From: Leifsonia sp052114085
GTDB lineage: Bacteria; Actinomycetota; Actinomycetes; Actinomycetales; Microbacteriaceae
NCBI RefSeq assembly: GCF_052114085.1
Contig: NZ_JBFREB010000001.1
Span: forward strand, 620,001-684,000
Reading direction: 5' to 3'
Length of the DNA: 64,000 bases
Numbering within the stretch: position 1 is the stretch's first letter; each line of letters begins with the position of its first letter. The notes beneath the pieces are model-generated. The model had not been told where the DNA came from. It saw nothing but the letters and a program-made list of their open reading frames with translations, and searched no databases. Positions 1 through 8,431 of the stretch are shown here, one piece after another. Position numbers and translations under genes: made by a program.

Positions 1-1110
1 TCGGTGATGGCGCGCGACGAGGGTTGGCTCGCCGAGCACATGCTGATCATCAAGGTCACTTCGCCGGAGGGGCGCGCCTTCCACTTCGCGGCGGCCTTCC
101 CGTCGGCGTGCGGCAAGACCAATCTGGCGATGCTGGAGTCGAGCATCCCGGGCTGGCGCGTGGAGACCATCGGGGACGACATCGCCTGGCTGCGACCCGG
201 ACCGGACGGCCGGCTCCGCGCCATCAACCCGGAGGCGGGCTTCTTCGGCGTCGCGCCGGGCACCGGTGAGAGCACCAACCGGACCGCAGTCGAAACGCTC
301 TGGGGAAACACGATCTTCACCAACGTGGCACTGCGCGACGACGGCGATGTCTGGTGGGAGGGGCTGACCGACGAGCCGCCTGCACACCTGATCGACTGGG
401 AGGGGAAGGACTGGACGCCCGGAAGCGGTCGCCCGGCCGCGCATCCGAATTCCCGTTTCACCGTGAGCGCCGCGCAGTGCCCGTCTATCGCGGACGACTG
501 GGATGCGTTCGACGGCGTGCCGATCGACGCCATCCTGTTCGGCGGACGCCGGGCCAGCAATGTCCCGTTGGTCGCTCAGGCGCGGGATTGGCGCCACGGC
601 GTGTTCATCGGTGCCACCATCTCGTCGGAACGAACCGCCGCGGCCGAGGGGACCGTCGGCGAGCTGCGGCGCGATCCGTTCGCGATGCTGCCGTTCTGCG
701 GCTACAACATGGCGGACCACTGGGCGCACTGGCTGGAGATGGGGGAGCAGCTCGGCGACAAGGCACCGGCCGTGTTCCAGGTGAACTGGTTCCGCAAGGG
801 CGACGACGGCCGGTTCCTCTGGCCCGGCTTCAGCGAGAACGCCCGCGTAATCGAATGGATCGCCCGTCGCGTGGAGGGGACCGCTGGAAGCGTAGGAACG
901 CCCATCGGTCGCCTGCCGGTCGTCGATGAGCTGGACCTGGACGGACTCGACCTCCCGGCGGACGATGTGGCGGCCCTCTTCGAGGTGGACCCGCAGAGCT
1001 GGCTCGCCGAGTGCGACCTCACCGAGGAGTTCTTCGCCCGTTTCGGCAGCCGCGTCCCGCCGGCTCTCCGCGCCGAGCTCGCCTCGCTCCGCTACCACCT
1101 CCGCGCCTGA
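1..1110 (+). CDS. pckG: Phosphoenolpyruvate carboxykinase (GTP), 3' part
   Basis: Gluconeogenic enzyme that converts oxaloacetate plus GTP to PEP, CO2 and GDP in the cytosol. The reading frame is open from base 1 and ends with TGA at 1108-1110, so the start lies outside the window; about 369 of the roughly 600 residues typical of the family are visible. The fragment carries the PEPCK P-loop FPSACGKTN (fragment residues about 33-41) and the metal-binding stretch ETIGDDIAW that follows it, plus the conserved FGGRR and FCGYNMADHW segments near the nucleotide pocket. The class is GTP-dependent, not the ATP-dependent PckA family. A long inverted repeat follows the stop and separates it from a convergent ABC transporter gene. 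Confidence 0.95.
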   Translation, partial: SVMARDEGWLAEHMLIIKVTSPEGRAFHFAAAFPSACGKTNLAMLESSIPGWRVETIGDDIAWLRPGPDGRLRAINPEAGFFGVAPGTGESTNRTAVETLWGNTIFTNVALRDDGDVWWEGLTDEPPAHLIDWEGKDWTPGSGRPAAHPNSRFTVSAAQCPSIADDWDAFDGVPIDAILFGGRRASNVPLVAQARDWRHGVFIGATISSERTAAAEGTVGELRRDPFAMLPFCGYNMADHWAHWLEMGEQLGDKAPAVFQVNWFRKGDDGRFLWPGFSENARVIEWIARRVEGTAGSVGTPIGRLPVVDELDLDGLDLPADDVAALFEVDPQSWLAECDLTEEFFARFGSRVPPALRAELASLRYHLRA

Positions 1111-1112
1111 CC

Positions 1113-1193
1113 CGTCCCCTCCATCGCTTCCTCACTTAATCCGCTGAATGTGCCTGCGAAGCCGGATTAAGTGAGGAAGCGATTGAGGGGACG
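1113..1193. terminator. 31-bp inverted repeat between convergent genes
   Basis: Arms 1113-1143 and 1163-1193 are complementary over 31 bp with a single mismatch and enclose a 19-nt spacer. The element sits exactly between the stops of pckG (+) and the ABC transporter gene (-). There is no T tract on either side, so a bidirectional terminator or 3'-end stabiliser is inferred from position and structure only. Confidence 0.6.
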
Positions 1194-1199
1194 AGCGGG

Positions 1200-3179
1200 T
1201 CAGACGAGGAGCTGGTGCTTGGCGAGGTCGCGGTAGAGGGGGGTGCTCTCCACGAGTTCCGAGTGGGTGCCAGTGCCGATCACGCGGCCGTGGTCGAGCA
1301 CCACGATCTGGTCGGAGTCGACGACGGTGGACAGGCGGTGCGCGATCACCAGGAGCGTCCGGTCCACGGCGACCGCGTCGATCGCCTCCCGCATCAGCTG
1401 CTCGTTGCGGCCGTCGAGGCTGGAGGTGGACTCATCCAGCAGAAGCACGGGCGGCGCCGCCAGCAGCGCACGGGCGATCGCGAGACGCTGGCGCTCGCCG
1501 CCGGACAGCATGATGCCGTCTTCGCCGACCGGAGCGCCCAGCCCGAGCTCGTTCCGTTCGAGGACCTCGGTCAGGTTCACGGCGTGCAGCACGTCGATGC
1601 ATTCCCCGTCGGTCGCCTCCGGCGCCGCGAGGGTCAGGTTGTCACGGAGCGACCCCGCCAGCACGGGCGCATCCTGCTCGACGTAGCCGATCTGGGACCG
1701 CAGCCCCACGCGGTCGAGCGTGCGCACATCCATCCCGCCGAAGCGGACCTCGCCGGCCTGCGGGTCGTAGAAGCGCTCGACGAGAGCAAGGATGGTCGAC
1801 TTGCCCGCGCCCGACGGCCCGACGAGGGCGGTGCGCTTGCCGCGCGGGACGCGGAAGCTGACGCCGTGCAGGACGCCGCCGTGACGCTGGGCGCCCTCGC
1901 TGCTGCCTGCCCCGGCTGCAGCCTCCGCCTCGGCCACCACATCCGCACCGGTGAACGCCTCGAACGCCAGGCGCTCGGGGCTCGGCTCGGGCGCCTGCCT
2001 CCCGGCGACCGCCCCGTCGGCGGTCGCGACCGGCGCCGAAACGCCGTCGGGATACGCGAAGCGCACGTCGGCGAACTCGATCGCCGGCGCCTCCGGCGCG
2101 AGCCCTTCGTTGGCCGCGCCGACCGTCAGGGCGAGGGGTGCGAGTTCCCGGTCGTGCTGGTCCTCGGTCGGCAGGTCGAGGATCTCCTGGATGCGGCCCA
2201 GCGCCCCGAGCGCCGAGTTCACCGCCGCGATCGCGCCGAACGCCTGGCCGAGCGGCAGGATCATCATGAACAGGAACAGGATGAACGTCACCAGGCTCGC
2301 GACCGTGATCGCTCCGCTGGCCACCCGGAACCCGCCGACGCCGAGTACGACGAGGAACGACACCTGCATCGCGATCCCGGCCACCGGGACTACGAGCGCC
2401 GAGATCTTCGCAACCTGGATGCCCATCCGCCAGGCACCGGTGGCGTCGTCGTCGACCGCGGCGATCTCGCGTTCCGTTGCGTTCGCGGCCCGGATGGTCC
2501 GCACCGAGCTGATCGCCCGCTCCACCGCGGCGGCGAGGTCGCCGACCTTGTTCTGCGCCTTCTGGCTGGCCACCCGGATGCGCCCGGACAGCAGCACCAC
2601 GGTCACGACCGAGATGGCCACGACGAGCACGGTCAGGCCGAGGAGCACCGGGTCGATGATGAGCATCGCGATCAGAGCGCCGATGAACGTCAGCGCGCCG
2701 CCGATCGCCTCCACGAGCCCCTGCGTCAGCACCGCGCGCAGCAGCGTGGTGTCCGAACCGACGCGCGAGACGAGATCGCCGGTTCGGCGGGTGTCGAACT
2801 CGCTGATCGGTAGTCGCAGCAGCCGTCCGACGAGTTTGCGGCGCGACGACAGCACGACCCCTTCACCGGTTCGCTGCAGCAGGTAGTGCTGGTAGCCGGA
2901 GATCAGTCCGGAGATGATGACCAGGGCGACGAGCGCCCACACCAGACCGCCGAGCGGCTGCTGCTTGCCGACGACGTTGATCACCTGGCCCACCAGGAGC
3001 GGCTGCGCGAGGCTGGCCGCGGCGCCCAGGATGCTGAGAACGACCACGACCGCGAGCACGCGCTTGTGCTCGAGCAGGTACGGCAGCAGCTGCGAGAAGC
3101 GGGCGCGCGGCCCCGCGTCGTCGGTGGGGCGGCCGAAGCCGCGACGGCGGCGCGGCGCGGCGGTGGACGTGCGTGACAT
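1200..3179 (-). CDS. ABC transporter, fused membrane and ATPase domains (exporter type)
   Basis: Half-transporter of 659 residues in the multidrug/lipid exporter family; such proteins dimerise in the membrane and export hydrophobic substrates. The N-terminal part holds about six membrane segments (roughly residues 40-310). The ATPase domain has Walker A GPSGAGKST, signature LSGGERQRLAIARALL and Walker B VLLLDESTSSLD followed by the switch His in IAHRLST. It is longer than the usual 580-600 residues because an Ala/Glu/Pro-rich segment of about 60 residues is inserted between the aromatic strand FAYPDG and the strand leading to Walker A. The ATG at 3177-3179 is preceded by GGAG about nine nt upstream. 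The substrate cannot be told from sequence. Confidence 0.9.
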   Translation of the reverse strand: MSRTSTAAPRRRRGFGRPTDDAGPRARFSQLLPYLLEHKRVLAVVVVLSILGAAASLAQPLLVGQVINVVGKQQPLGGLVWALVALVIISGLISGYQHYLLQRTGEGVVLSSRRKLVGRLLRLPISEFDTRRTGDLVSRVGSDTTLLRAVLTQGLVEAIGGALTFIGALIAMLIIDPVLLGLTVLVVAISVVTVVLLSGRIRVASQKAQNKVGDLAAAVERAISSVRTIRAANATEREIAAVDDDATGAWRMGIQVAKISALVVPVAGIAMQVSFLVVLGVGGFRVASGAITVASLVTFILFLFMMILPLGQAFGAIAAVNSALGALGRIQEILDLPTEDQHDRELAPLALTVGAANEGLAPEAPAIEFADVRFAYPDGVSAPVATADGAVAGRQAPEPSPERLAFEAFTGADVVAEAEAAAGAGSSEGAQRHGGVLHGVSFRVPRGKRTALVGPSGAGKSTILALVERFYDPQAGEVRFGGMDVRTLDRVGLRSQIGYVEQDAPVLAGSLRDNLTLAAPEATDGECIDVLHAVNLTEVLERNELGLGAPVGEDGIMLSGGERQRLAIARALLAAPPVLLLDESTSSLDGRNEQLMREAIDAVAVDRTLLVIAHRLSTVVDSDQIVVLDHGRVIGTGTHSELVESTPLYRDLAKHQLLV

Positions 3180-3336
3180 GACGGTGTCTCCGATCGGGGG
3201 AGGAGGGGGCGTCGTTGGGGGCGGCGGCGCCGCTACCTCCGACCGTACTTCTTGTGGACTGCCTGTTTGCTGACACCGACAGCCAGGGCCATGAACTGCC
3301 AGACGACGTGCCGTCCCTAATGTCGGCGGTCGCGGC

Positions 3337-3342
3337 TACAGT
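3337..3342 (+). promoter_or_regulatory. -10 box TACAGT ahead of ABC-2 operon
   Basis: TACAGT (TANNNT type) ends 8 nt before the ATG at 3351 and no Shine-Dalgarno sequence lies between, which suggests a leaderless or near-leaderless transcript. No convincing -35 box is visible. Confidence 0.45.
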
Positions 3343-3350
3343 GCTGAACT

Positions 3351-4274
3351 ATGCCGCCCGTCATCGCCGCTCGCGACCTGGTCAAGAAGTACAAAGACTT
3401 CCCGGCCGTCGACGGCATCAGCTTCGAGGTCGAGCCGGGGGAGTCGTTCGGACTCCTCGGCCCCAACGGCGCGGGTAAATCGACCACGATGCGGATGATC
3501 GGCGCGGTCTCCACGCGGACAGGCGGCGACCTCAGCATCCTGGGACTCGATCCGGACCGCTACGGTCCCGAGATCCGCTCGCAGCTGGGAGTCGTGCCGC
3601 AGGCGGACAACCTCGACACCGAACTGCGCGTGCGCGACAACCTCATCGTCTACGGGCGATACTTCGGCCTGCCAGCGACCCGCGTCCGCAAGCGGGCCGA
3701 CGAGTTGCTCGCCTTCGCCCAGCTGGAGGACAAGGCAAAGGCGAAGGTCGACGACCTCTCCGGCGGCATGAAGCGCAGGCTCACGATCGCGCGCGCGCTC
3801 ATCAACGATCCCCGCATCCTGCTGCTCGACGAACCCACGACCGGCCTCGACCCGCAGGCGCGTCACATCCTCTGGGACCGTCTGTTCCGCCTCAAAGAGC
3901 AGGGCACGACGCTGGTCCTCACCACCCACTACATGGATGAGGCCGAGCAGCTGTGCGACCGGTTGGTCGTCGTCGACAAGGGCACCATCATGGCGGAGGG
4001 TGCGCCGGCGGCGCTCATCCGCGAGTACTCGACGCGCGAAGTGCTGGAGGTGCGGTTCGGGTCCGAGCGCAACGCGGAAGTCGCGGGCCGCCTCGACGGC
4101 ATCGGCGAACGCATCGAGGTCCTGCCGGACCGGGTGCTGGTCTACAGCGACGACGGCGAAGCCGAACTGGTGCGGATCACCGAGCGCGGGCTGCATCCCC
4201 TCACCAGCCTGGTGCGCCGGTCGAGCCTGGAAGACGTCTTCCTCCGGCTGACCGGACGGAGCCTCATCGAATGA
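3351..4274 (+). CDS. ABC-2 exporter ATP-binding protein (NodI/DrrA type)
   Basis: Cytoplasmic ATPase, 307 residues, that powers the two permeases encoded immediately downstream. Visible motifs are Walker A GPNGAGKST (about residue 39), the ABC signature LSGGMKRRLTIARAL, Walker B ILLLDEPTTGLD and the H-loop TTHYMDEAEQLCDR. The sequence style (VVPQADNLD, CDRLVVVDKG) matches NodI/DrrA-like exporters of oligosaccharides or drugs; the substrate is unknown. The gene starts an operon: its stop overlaps the next start in ATGA. Confidence 0.9.
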   Translation: MPPVIAARDLVKKYKDFPAVDGISFEVEPGESFGLLGPNGAGKSTTMRMIGAVSTRTGGDLSILGLDPDRYGPEIRSQLGVVPQADNLDTELRVRDNLIVYGRYFGLPATRVRKRADELLAFAQLEDKAKAKVDDLSGGMKRRLTIARALINDPRILLLDEPTTGLDPQARHILWDRLFRLKEQGTTLVLTTHYMDEAEQLCDRLVVVDKGTIMAEGAPAALIREYSTREVLEVRFGSERNAEVAGRLDGIGERIEVLPDRVLVYSDDGEAELVRITERGLHPLTSLVRRSSLEDVFLRLTGRSLIE

Positions 4275-5149
4275 GCGCGACCGTCGGACCTGTGGGGGCG
4301 GCCGGCGCGCCCGAGCCGGACCTGCGGGAGGATGCGCGGGCGGCACTCGCCGCAGCGCTGCGGCCACGACGTTTCGGCGCCTGGTACGTGGCCGAACACC
4401 GCTTCCTGGTGATGCGCTCGTACCTGCAGACGCTGCTCGTCACCGGATTCGGCAATCCGCTGCTGTACCTGCTGGCCATGGGGCTCGGGCTGGGGAGCCT
4501 GGTGAGCGCCAACATGGGCCCCAATGCGGTCGACGGCGTCAGCTACCTCGCATTCGTCGCGCCGGCGCTGCTGTGCACGGCGGCGGTCACGGTGGCGAGC
4601 GAGGAGTTCACCTACCCAATCATGCTCGGGTTCAAGTGGAACCCGACCTTCTACGGCATCAACGCGTCTCCGATCGCTCCCGGCCAGATCATCGACGGCG
4701 TCCTGATCGCCGTCGTGGCCCGGCTGCTCGGCACGAGCATCGTCTACTTCGCGTTCATGGTGCTGTTCGGCGGGGTGCCCGATCCGTGGGGCTGGGTGAG
4801 CATCCTGATCGCCACGCTCGGCGGCCTCGCGTTCGGGGTTCCGATCATGGCCTACGTCGCCACTCTCGAGCAGGACACCGGCCAGATCGCGATGCTCATG
4901 CGCTTCGTGCTCCTGCCGATAACCCTGTTCTCGGGTACATTCTTCCCGCTGTCGAGCATGCCGCCGTTCCTGCAGTGGATCGGCTGGATCTCACCGCTCT
5001 GGCACTCCACCGAGCTCTCGCGCGTCTTCACGTACGGGATGGAGGAGCCGCTCTGGCTCTCGGTCGTCCACGTCCTCTACTTGCTCGCGCTGTTCGTCGC
5101 CTTCTGGCTGTGGACGCGTCGCATCGCCGCGAAGAGGTTGAACAAATGA
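4271..5149 (+). CDS. ABC-2 type permease (NodJ-like), first of two
   Basis: Integral membrane subunit of 292 residues. After a hydrophilic N-terminus of about 40 residues there are six hydrophobic segments, with the ABC-2 pattern GNPLLYLLAMGLGLG in the first and LFSGTFFPLSSMPPFLQWI near the end. The start is the ATG at 4271, overlapping the stop of the ATPase gene; the reading frame runs open further upstream but only as an out-of-frame shadow of that gene. It is followed by a paralogous permease, so the exporter is probably a heterodimeric channel. Confidence 0.88.
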   Translation: MSATVGPVGAAGAPEPDLREDARAALAAALRPRRFGAWYVAEHRFLVMRSYLQTLLVTGFGNPLLYLLAMGLGLGSLVSANMGPNAVDGVSYLAFVAPALLCTAAVTVASEEFTYPIMLGFKWNPTFYGINASPIAPGQIIDGVLIAVVARLLGTSIVYFAFMVLFGGVPDPWGWVSILIATLGGLAFGVPIMAYVATLEQDTGQIAMLMRFVLLPITLFSGTFFPLSSMPPFLQWIGWISPLWHSTELSRVFTYGMEEPLWLSVVHVLYLLALFVAFWLWTRRIAAKRLNK

Positions 5150-5976
5150 CCGCGACCGGCGATCGGCTCGCGACGTCCGCCTCCCGAACCCGTCCCCTGG
5201 GTGCTCTGTACGCGGGGAACGCGCGCTCGGTGATGCAGCGAGGCTGGTCCGCGACCCGGAGCACGAACTGGCTGGTGATCCTCTCGGGCTTCTTCGAGCC
5301 GATCTTCTATCTGCTCTCGCTCGGCATCGGTTTCGGGGCGCTGGTCGGCGATATCCAGACCTCGACCGGTGAGCAGGTGCCGTACGCCGCCTTCATCGCG
5401 CCCGCGCTGCTGGCGACGGCGGCCATGAACGGCGCGGTCTACGACTCGACGTGGAACGTCTTCTTCAAGATGCACTTCGCCAAGCTCTACGAGGGGATGC
5501 TGGCCACCTCCCTCGGCCCGCTGGATGTGGCGCTCGGCGAGATCCTGCTCGCCCTGCTGCGCGGTGCCCTCTACGCGGTCGGCTTCATGCTCGTGATGCA
5601 GGCGCTCGGCCTCAACCTGTCGTGGTGGGCGCTGCTGGCGCTGCCCGCCGTCCTGCTCATCGCGTTCGGGTTCGCCAGCTTCGGGATGGGGATCACCAGC
5701 TACATGAAGACGTTCCAGCAGATGGACTGGATCAACTTCATCCTGCTCCCCATGTTCCTGCTCTCGGCGACCTTCTACCCGATCACCGTCTACCCCGAGC
5801 CGGTGCAGGTCATCATCCAGGCCATGCCCCTGTGGCACGGGGTGGAACTGGTCCGGGGACTCACGACGGGCGACGTGCACCTGGGGATGCTGTGGCACGT
5901 CCTGTACTTCGTGGTGATGATCGTGCTCGGCCTCATCCTGACCACCCGCCGCCTGCGCGCCCTGTTCCTCGACTGA
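5146..5976 (+). CDS. ABC-2 type permease, second of two
   Basis: Membrane protein of 276 residues, paralogous to the preceding permease: FFEPIFYLLSLGIGFG corresponds to its GNPLLYLLAMGLGLG and LLSATFYPITVYPEPVQ to its LFSGTFFPLSS segment. About six membrane helices. The ATG at 5146 overlaps the previous stop (ATGA). The end of the gene lies inside a perfect 15-bp inverted repeat. With the two upstream genes it forms a complete exporter of unknown substrate. Confidence 0.88.
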   Translation: MTATGDRLATSASRTRPLGALYAGNARSVMQRGWSATRSTNWLVILSGFFEPIFYLLSLGIGFGALVGDIQTSTGEQVPYAAFIAPALLATAAMNGAVYDSTWNVFFKMHFAKLYEGMLATSLGPLDVALGEILLALLRGALYAVGFMLVMQALGLNLSWWALLALPAVLLIAFGFASFGMGITSYMKTFQQMDWINFILLPMFLLSATFYPITVYPEPVQVIIQAMPLWHGVELVRGLTTGDVHLGMLWHVLYFVVMIVLGLILTTRRLRALFLD

Positions 5977-5991
5977 GCGCGCAGGCGGCGG
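5946..5991. terminator. Perfect 15-bp inverted repeat spanning the permease stop
   Basis: Arms 5946-5960 and 5977-5991 are perfectly complementary (CCGCCGCCTGCGCGC and its complement) with a 16-nt loop that contains the permease stop codon. The left arm is coding. It lies between convergent genes (the opposite gene ends at 5998) and probably terminates both; there is no T tract. Confidence 0.65.
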
Positions 5992-5997
5992 CGGTCC

Positions 5998-7392
5998 TCA
6001 GCTCACGTTGCCGGAGAAGTCGATGTCGCGGGTCTCCTTCGAGATGAGCAGCGCGATCAGCGTCAGCACGCCCGCGAGGGACAGGTAGACGCCGACCCAG
6101 ATGGTGCTGCCGCCGGCGATCGTCCACAACCACACCGCGATGGTCGGCGCGACGGCCGCGCCCAGCACGCTGGAGAGGTTGTACGCCACGGCGGATCCCG
6201 TGTAGCGCACGTTCGTCGGGAAGAGCTCCGGCAACTCCGCGCCCATCGGCCCGAAGGTCAGCCCCATCAGCGTGAAGCCGATGATGAGGAGGGCCATGGT
6301 GCCGACCGTGCCGCCGGCGAACAGCGGCACGAACAGGAGACCGAAGACGATGATGCCGATGGTGACCCAGATCAGTGTCTTGCGGCGGCCGAACCGTTCC
6401 GCGAGGGGACCTGCCACCAGCGTGAAGATGCCGAAGAACACCACTCCGATGATGAGCATGATCAGGAAGTCGTTGCGGCTGAAGCCGAGACCGGGCACGA
6501 AGCTCGCCGCCGCGAACGGCTTGCCGGCCTTCTCAGCGGCGGCCTGCGCCTGCTCGGGTGTCGACGCGGTGGTTCCATAGGTGAGCGTGAACGCCGTCAT
6601 CAGGTAGAACAGCACATAGGTCGCCAGCATGATGAAGGTGCCCAGCACGATCTGCCGCCAGCTGGTGCGGAACACGCGCGCGAGCGGGAGCTTCGCCACC
6701 TCGCCGGTGTCGACGACCTTCTGGAATGCGGGGGTCTCGACGAGCTTGAGCCGGACGTAGAGCCCGACGACGACGAGCACGGCGCTCAGGAGGAACGGGA
6801 TGCGCCACCCCCACGCCGCGAACGCCTCGGGGGAGATCGTGAGGCTCAGGATGAGGAACAGCACGTTCGCGACGATGAAACCGATCGGTGCGCCCAGCTG
6901 CGGGAAGGTGCCGTAGATGGCGCGCTTGCCCGCCGGGGCGTTCTCGGTCGCGAGCAGCGCAGCGCCGCTCCATTCGCCACCGAGGCCGAGCCCCTGGCAG
7001 AAGCGCATCACGACGAGGAGGAACGGCGCCCAGAATTCCCATCCCGGCACCTGCGCGGTCGGCAGGCAGCCGATGAGCACCGTTGCGATGCCCATGGTGA
7101 GCAGCGAGCCGACGAGCGTGCCCTTACGGCCGATGCGGTCGCCGAAGTGGCCGAACAGGACCGAGCCGATGGGGCGCGCGATGAAGGCGACGCCGAACAC
7201 GGCGAAGGAGGCGAGGAGTGCCGTCGTCGGGTCTGCGTTGGTGAAGAACAGGGCGGGGAAGACCAGGACGGCGGCGGTCGCGTAGACGTAGAAGTCGTAG
7301 AACTCGATCGACGTGCCGATGAGGCTGGCGAGGATGACGCGGCCGCGGGTGTTGGCGGGCGCAGGGGAGATGGCGGGGGCCGTCGTAGACAT
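5998..7392 (-). CDS. MFS transporter, metabolite:H+ symporter (MHS/ProP-ShiA) family
   Basis: Membrane symporter of 464 residues with about 12 helices, probably importing an organic acid, osmolyte or similar small metabolite. Family marks are SLIGTSIEFYDFYVYATAA in helix 1, GHFGDRIGRKGTLV in the 2-3 loop, RFCQGLGLGGEWSGA in helix 4 and ELFPTNVRYTGSAVAYN near helix 10. A periplasmic loop of about 30 residues (around the AAEKAGKPFAAAS stretch) is longer than usual. The start chosen is ATG at 7390-7392 because homology begins there; the frame continues upstream without family features. The substrate is not predictable. Confidence 0.88.
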   Translation of the reverse strand: MSTTAPAISPAPANTRGRVILASLIGTSIEFYDFYVYATAAVLVFPALFFTNADPTTALLASFAVFGVAFIARPIGSVLFGHFGDRIGRKGTLVGSLLTMGIATVLIGCLPTAQVPGWEFWAPFLLVVMRFCQGLGLGGEWSGAALLATENAPAGKRAIYGTFPQLGAPIGFIVANVLFLILSLTISPEAFAAWGWRIPFLLSAVLVVVGLYVRLKLVETPAFQKVVDTGEVAKLPLARVFRTSWRQIVLGTFIMLATYVLFYLMTAFTLTYGTTASTPEQAQAAAEKAGKPFAAASFVPGLGFSRNDFLIMLIIGVVFFGIFTLVAGPLAERFGRRKTLIWVTIGIIVFGLLFVPLFAGGTVGTMALLIIGFTLMGLTFGPMGAELPELFPTNVRYTGSAVAYNLSSVLGAAVAPTIAVWLWTIAGGSTIWVGVYLSLAGVLTLIALLISKETRDIDFSGNVS

Positions 7393-7547
7393 GCGTGTGG
7401 AGTGCTTCCAGAGTTGCGAGGGAGGGCCGCATGGCGTGCGCGGCGTCGGTCGGGCGGAAGGCGCGCATGGGCGAAAAGACAGGCAGCGCTTGTGGCGCCC
7501 TTCTACCCTATGCGCGGGGCGGGAGTCAGCCGAATCCGGCGGCTCAC

Positions 7548-7553
7548 TACGCT
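7548..7553 (+). promoter_or_regulatory. -10 box TACGCT, leaderless start
   Basis: TACGCT ends 7 nt before ATG 7561. The GGAGGG between them is only one nt from the ATG, too close to act as a ribosome binding site, so a leaderless transcript is the better reading. Confidence 0.45.
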
Positions 7554-7560
7554 GGAGGGC

Positions 7561-7989
7561 ATGGAAACACTGTTCGCTGTACTGCACGTCGTCACGGCCG
7601 TCTTCATCGTCGGTCCGATGGCCATCCTCCCCATGACCGCGATGCGCGCCGTTCGCGCGGGGGACGCCCGTCAGGTCGAAACGCTGGCGAAGTCGACCAA
7701 CCTGCTGTCGCTGCTGTCGCTCCTGGTCGTGCTGTTCGGCTTCGGCGTGATGGGGCTCGCGGACAAGAAGTACGACCTGAGCATCACCACGCCGTGGATC
7801 CTGTGGTCGATCATCCTGTACGTGGTCGCGCTCGGTCTGACCCTGTTCGTGGTCGTCCCGAGCATGCGCCGCGCGGGAGAGGCGCTGCGCGACGGCACGG
7901 CGTCGCGCTACCCCGCCATCGCCGCAGGCTCGGGTGTCGCCAGCCTTCTGCTGCTCGCTGTCGTCGTGCTCATGGTCTGGAAGCCGTAA
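7561..7989 (+). CDS. Small integral membrane protein (DUF2269-like)
   Basis: Protein of 142 residues with about four hydrophobic segments (around residues 1-28, 45-68, 78-100 and 118-140) separated by short charged loops. It resembles predicted integral membrane proteins of the DUF2269 group; no enzymatic motif is seen and no function is assigned. It stands alone, with its own leaderless-type -10 box upstream and the ArsR operon in the same direction 85 nt downstream. Confidence 0.75.
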   Translation: METLFAVLHVVTAVFIVGPMAILPMTAMRAVRAGDARQVETLAKSTNLLSLLSLLVVLFGFGVMGLADKKYDLSITTPWILWSIILYVVALGLTLFVVVPSMRRAGEALRDGTASRYPAIAAGSGVASLLLLAVVVLMVWKP

Positions 7990-8033
7990 GCCGGTCCTCC
8001 GGTGCATTGACGCCGCTCGACATTCGCTCTACA

Positions 8034-8057
8034 TTGGTAATCAACCAAAGCGTTGAT
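8034..8057 (+). promoter_or_regulatory. Probable ArsR operator (two overlapping palindromes)
   Basis: TTGGT (8034-8038) and ACCAA (8044-8048) form a palindrome with a 5-nt centre, and ATCAAC (8040-8045) with GTTGAT (8052-8057) a second, overlapping one. The elements lie directly upstream of the ArsR-family gene, as expected for an autoregulated ArsR operon; binding is inferred. Confidence 0.5.
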
Positions 8058-8074
8058 CAAGAGGAAGGTTGATC

Positions 8075-8431
8075 TTGCCGGACGATGAGGGTCTCGACAG
8101 AGCCTTCGCCGCGCTGGCGGACCCGGTACGGCGCGCGATCGTCGCGCGTCTGAGTCGCGGCCCCGCCACCGTGAACGAACTCGCGGAGCCGTTCGCCATC
8201 ACGCTGCAGGCGGTGTCCAAGCACATCAGTGTGCTGGAGGCGGCCGGCCTGGTCTCGCGCACCCGCGAGGCCCAGCGGCGTCCGGTGCACCTGGAGGCGG
8301 CCGCGCTCGAACGGCTCACCTCCTGGATCGACCGCTACCGGCTCGAGGCGGAGGCACGCTATCGCCGCCTCGACGCCGTTCTGACCGACGCCGGACAACA
8401 GGAGCACCTGAACAGGGAGAGGGAATCATGA
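8075..8431 (+). CDS. ArsR-family transcriptional regulator
   Basis: Winged-helix repressor of 118 residues. LDRAFAALADPVRRAIVARL is the typical N-terminal helix of this family, and ITLQAVSKHISVLEAAGLV is the recognition helix-turn-helix. No metal-binding Cys motif is seen, which fits the subgroup that travels with SRPBCC proteins. The start is TTG at 8075, six nt after GGAAGG (8063-8068); the in-frame TTG at 8069 abuts that sequence and is unlikely. The stop overlaps the next start (ATGA), so the regulator, SRPBCC and VOC genes form one operon. Confidence 0.85.
   Translation: MPDDEGLDRAFAALADPVRRAIVARLSRGPATVNELAEPFAITLQAVSKHISVLEAAGLVSRTREAQRRPVHLEAAALERLTSWIDRYRLEAEARYRRLDAVLTDAGQQEHLNRERES

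Noticed and set aside
1215..2813. 532-codon open frame on the plus strand
   Set aside because: It is antisense to the ABC transporter gene and is open only because of high GC content; composition (Arg, Asp, Glu, His rich) is typical of a shadow frame.
8069..8074. TTG 8069 as start of the ArsR gene
   Set aside because: It directly abuts GGAAGG, leaving no spacing for ribosome binding; TTG 8075 has 6 nt.
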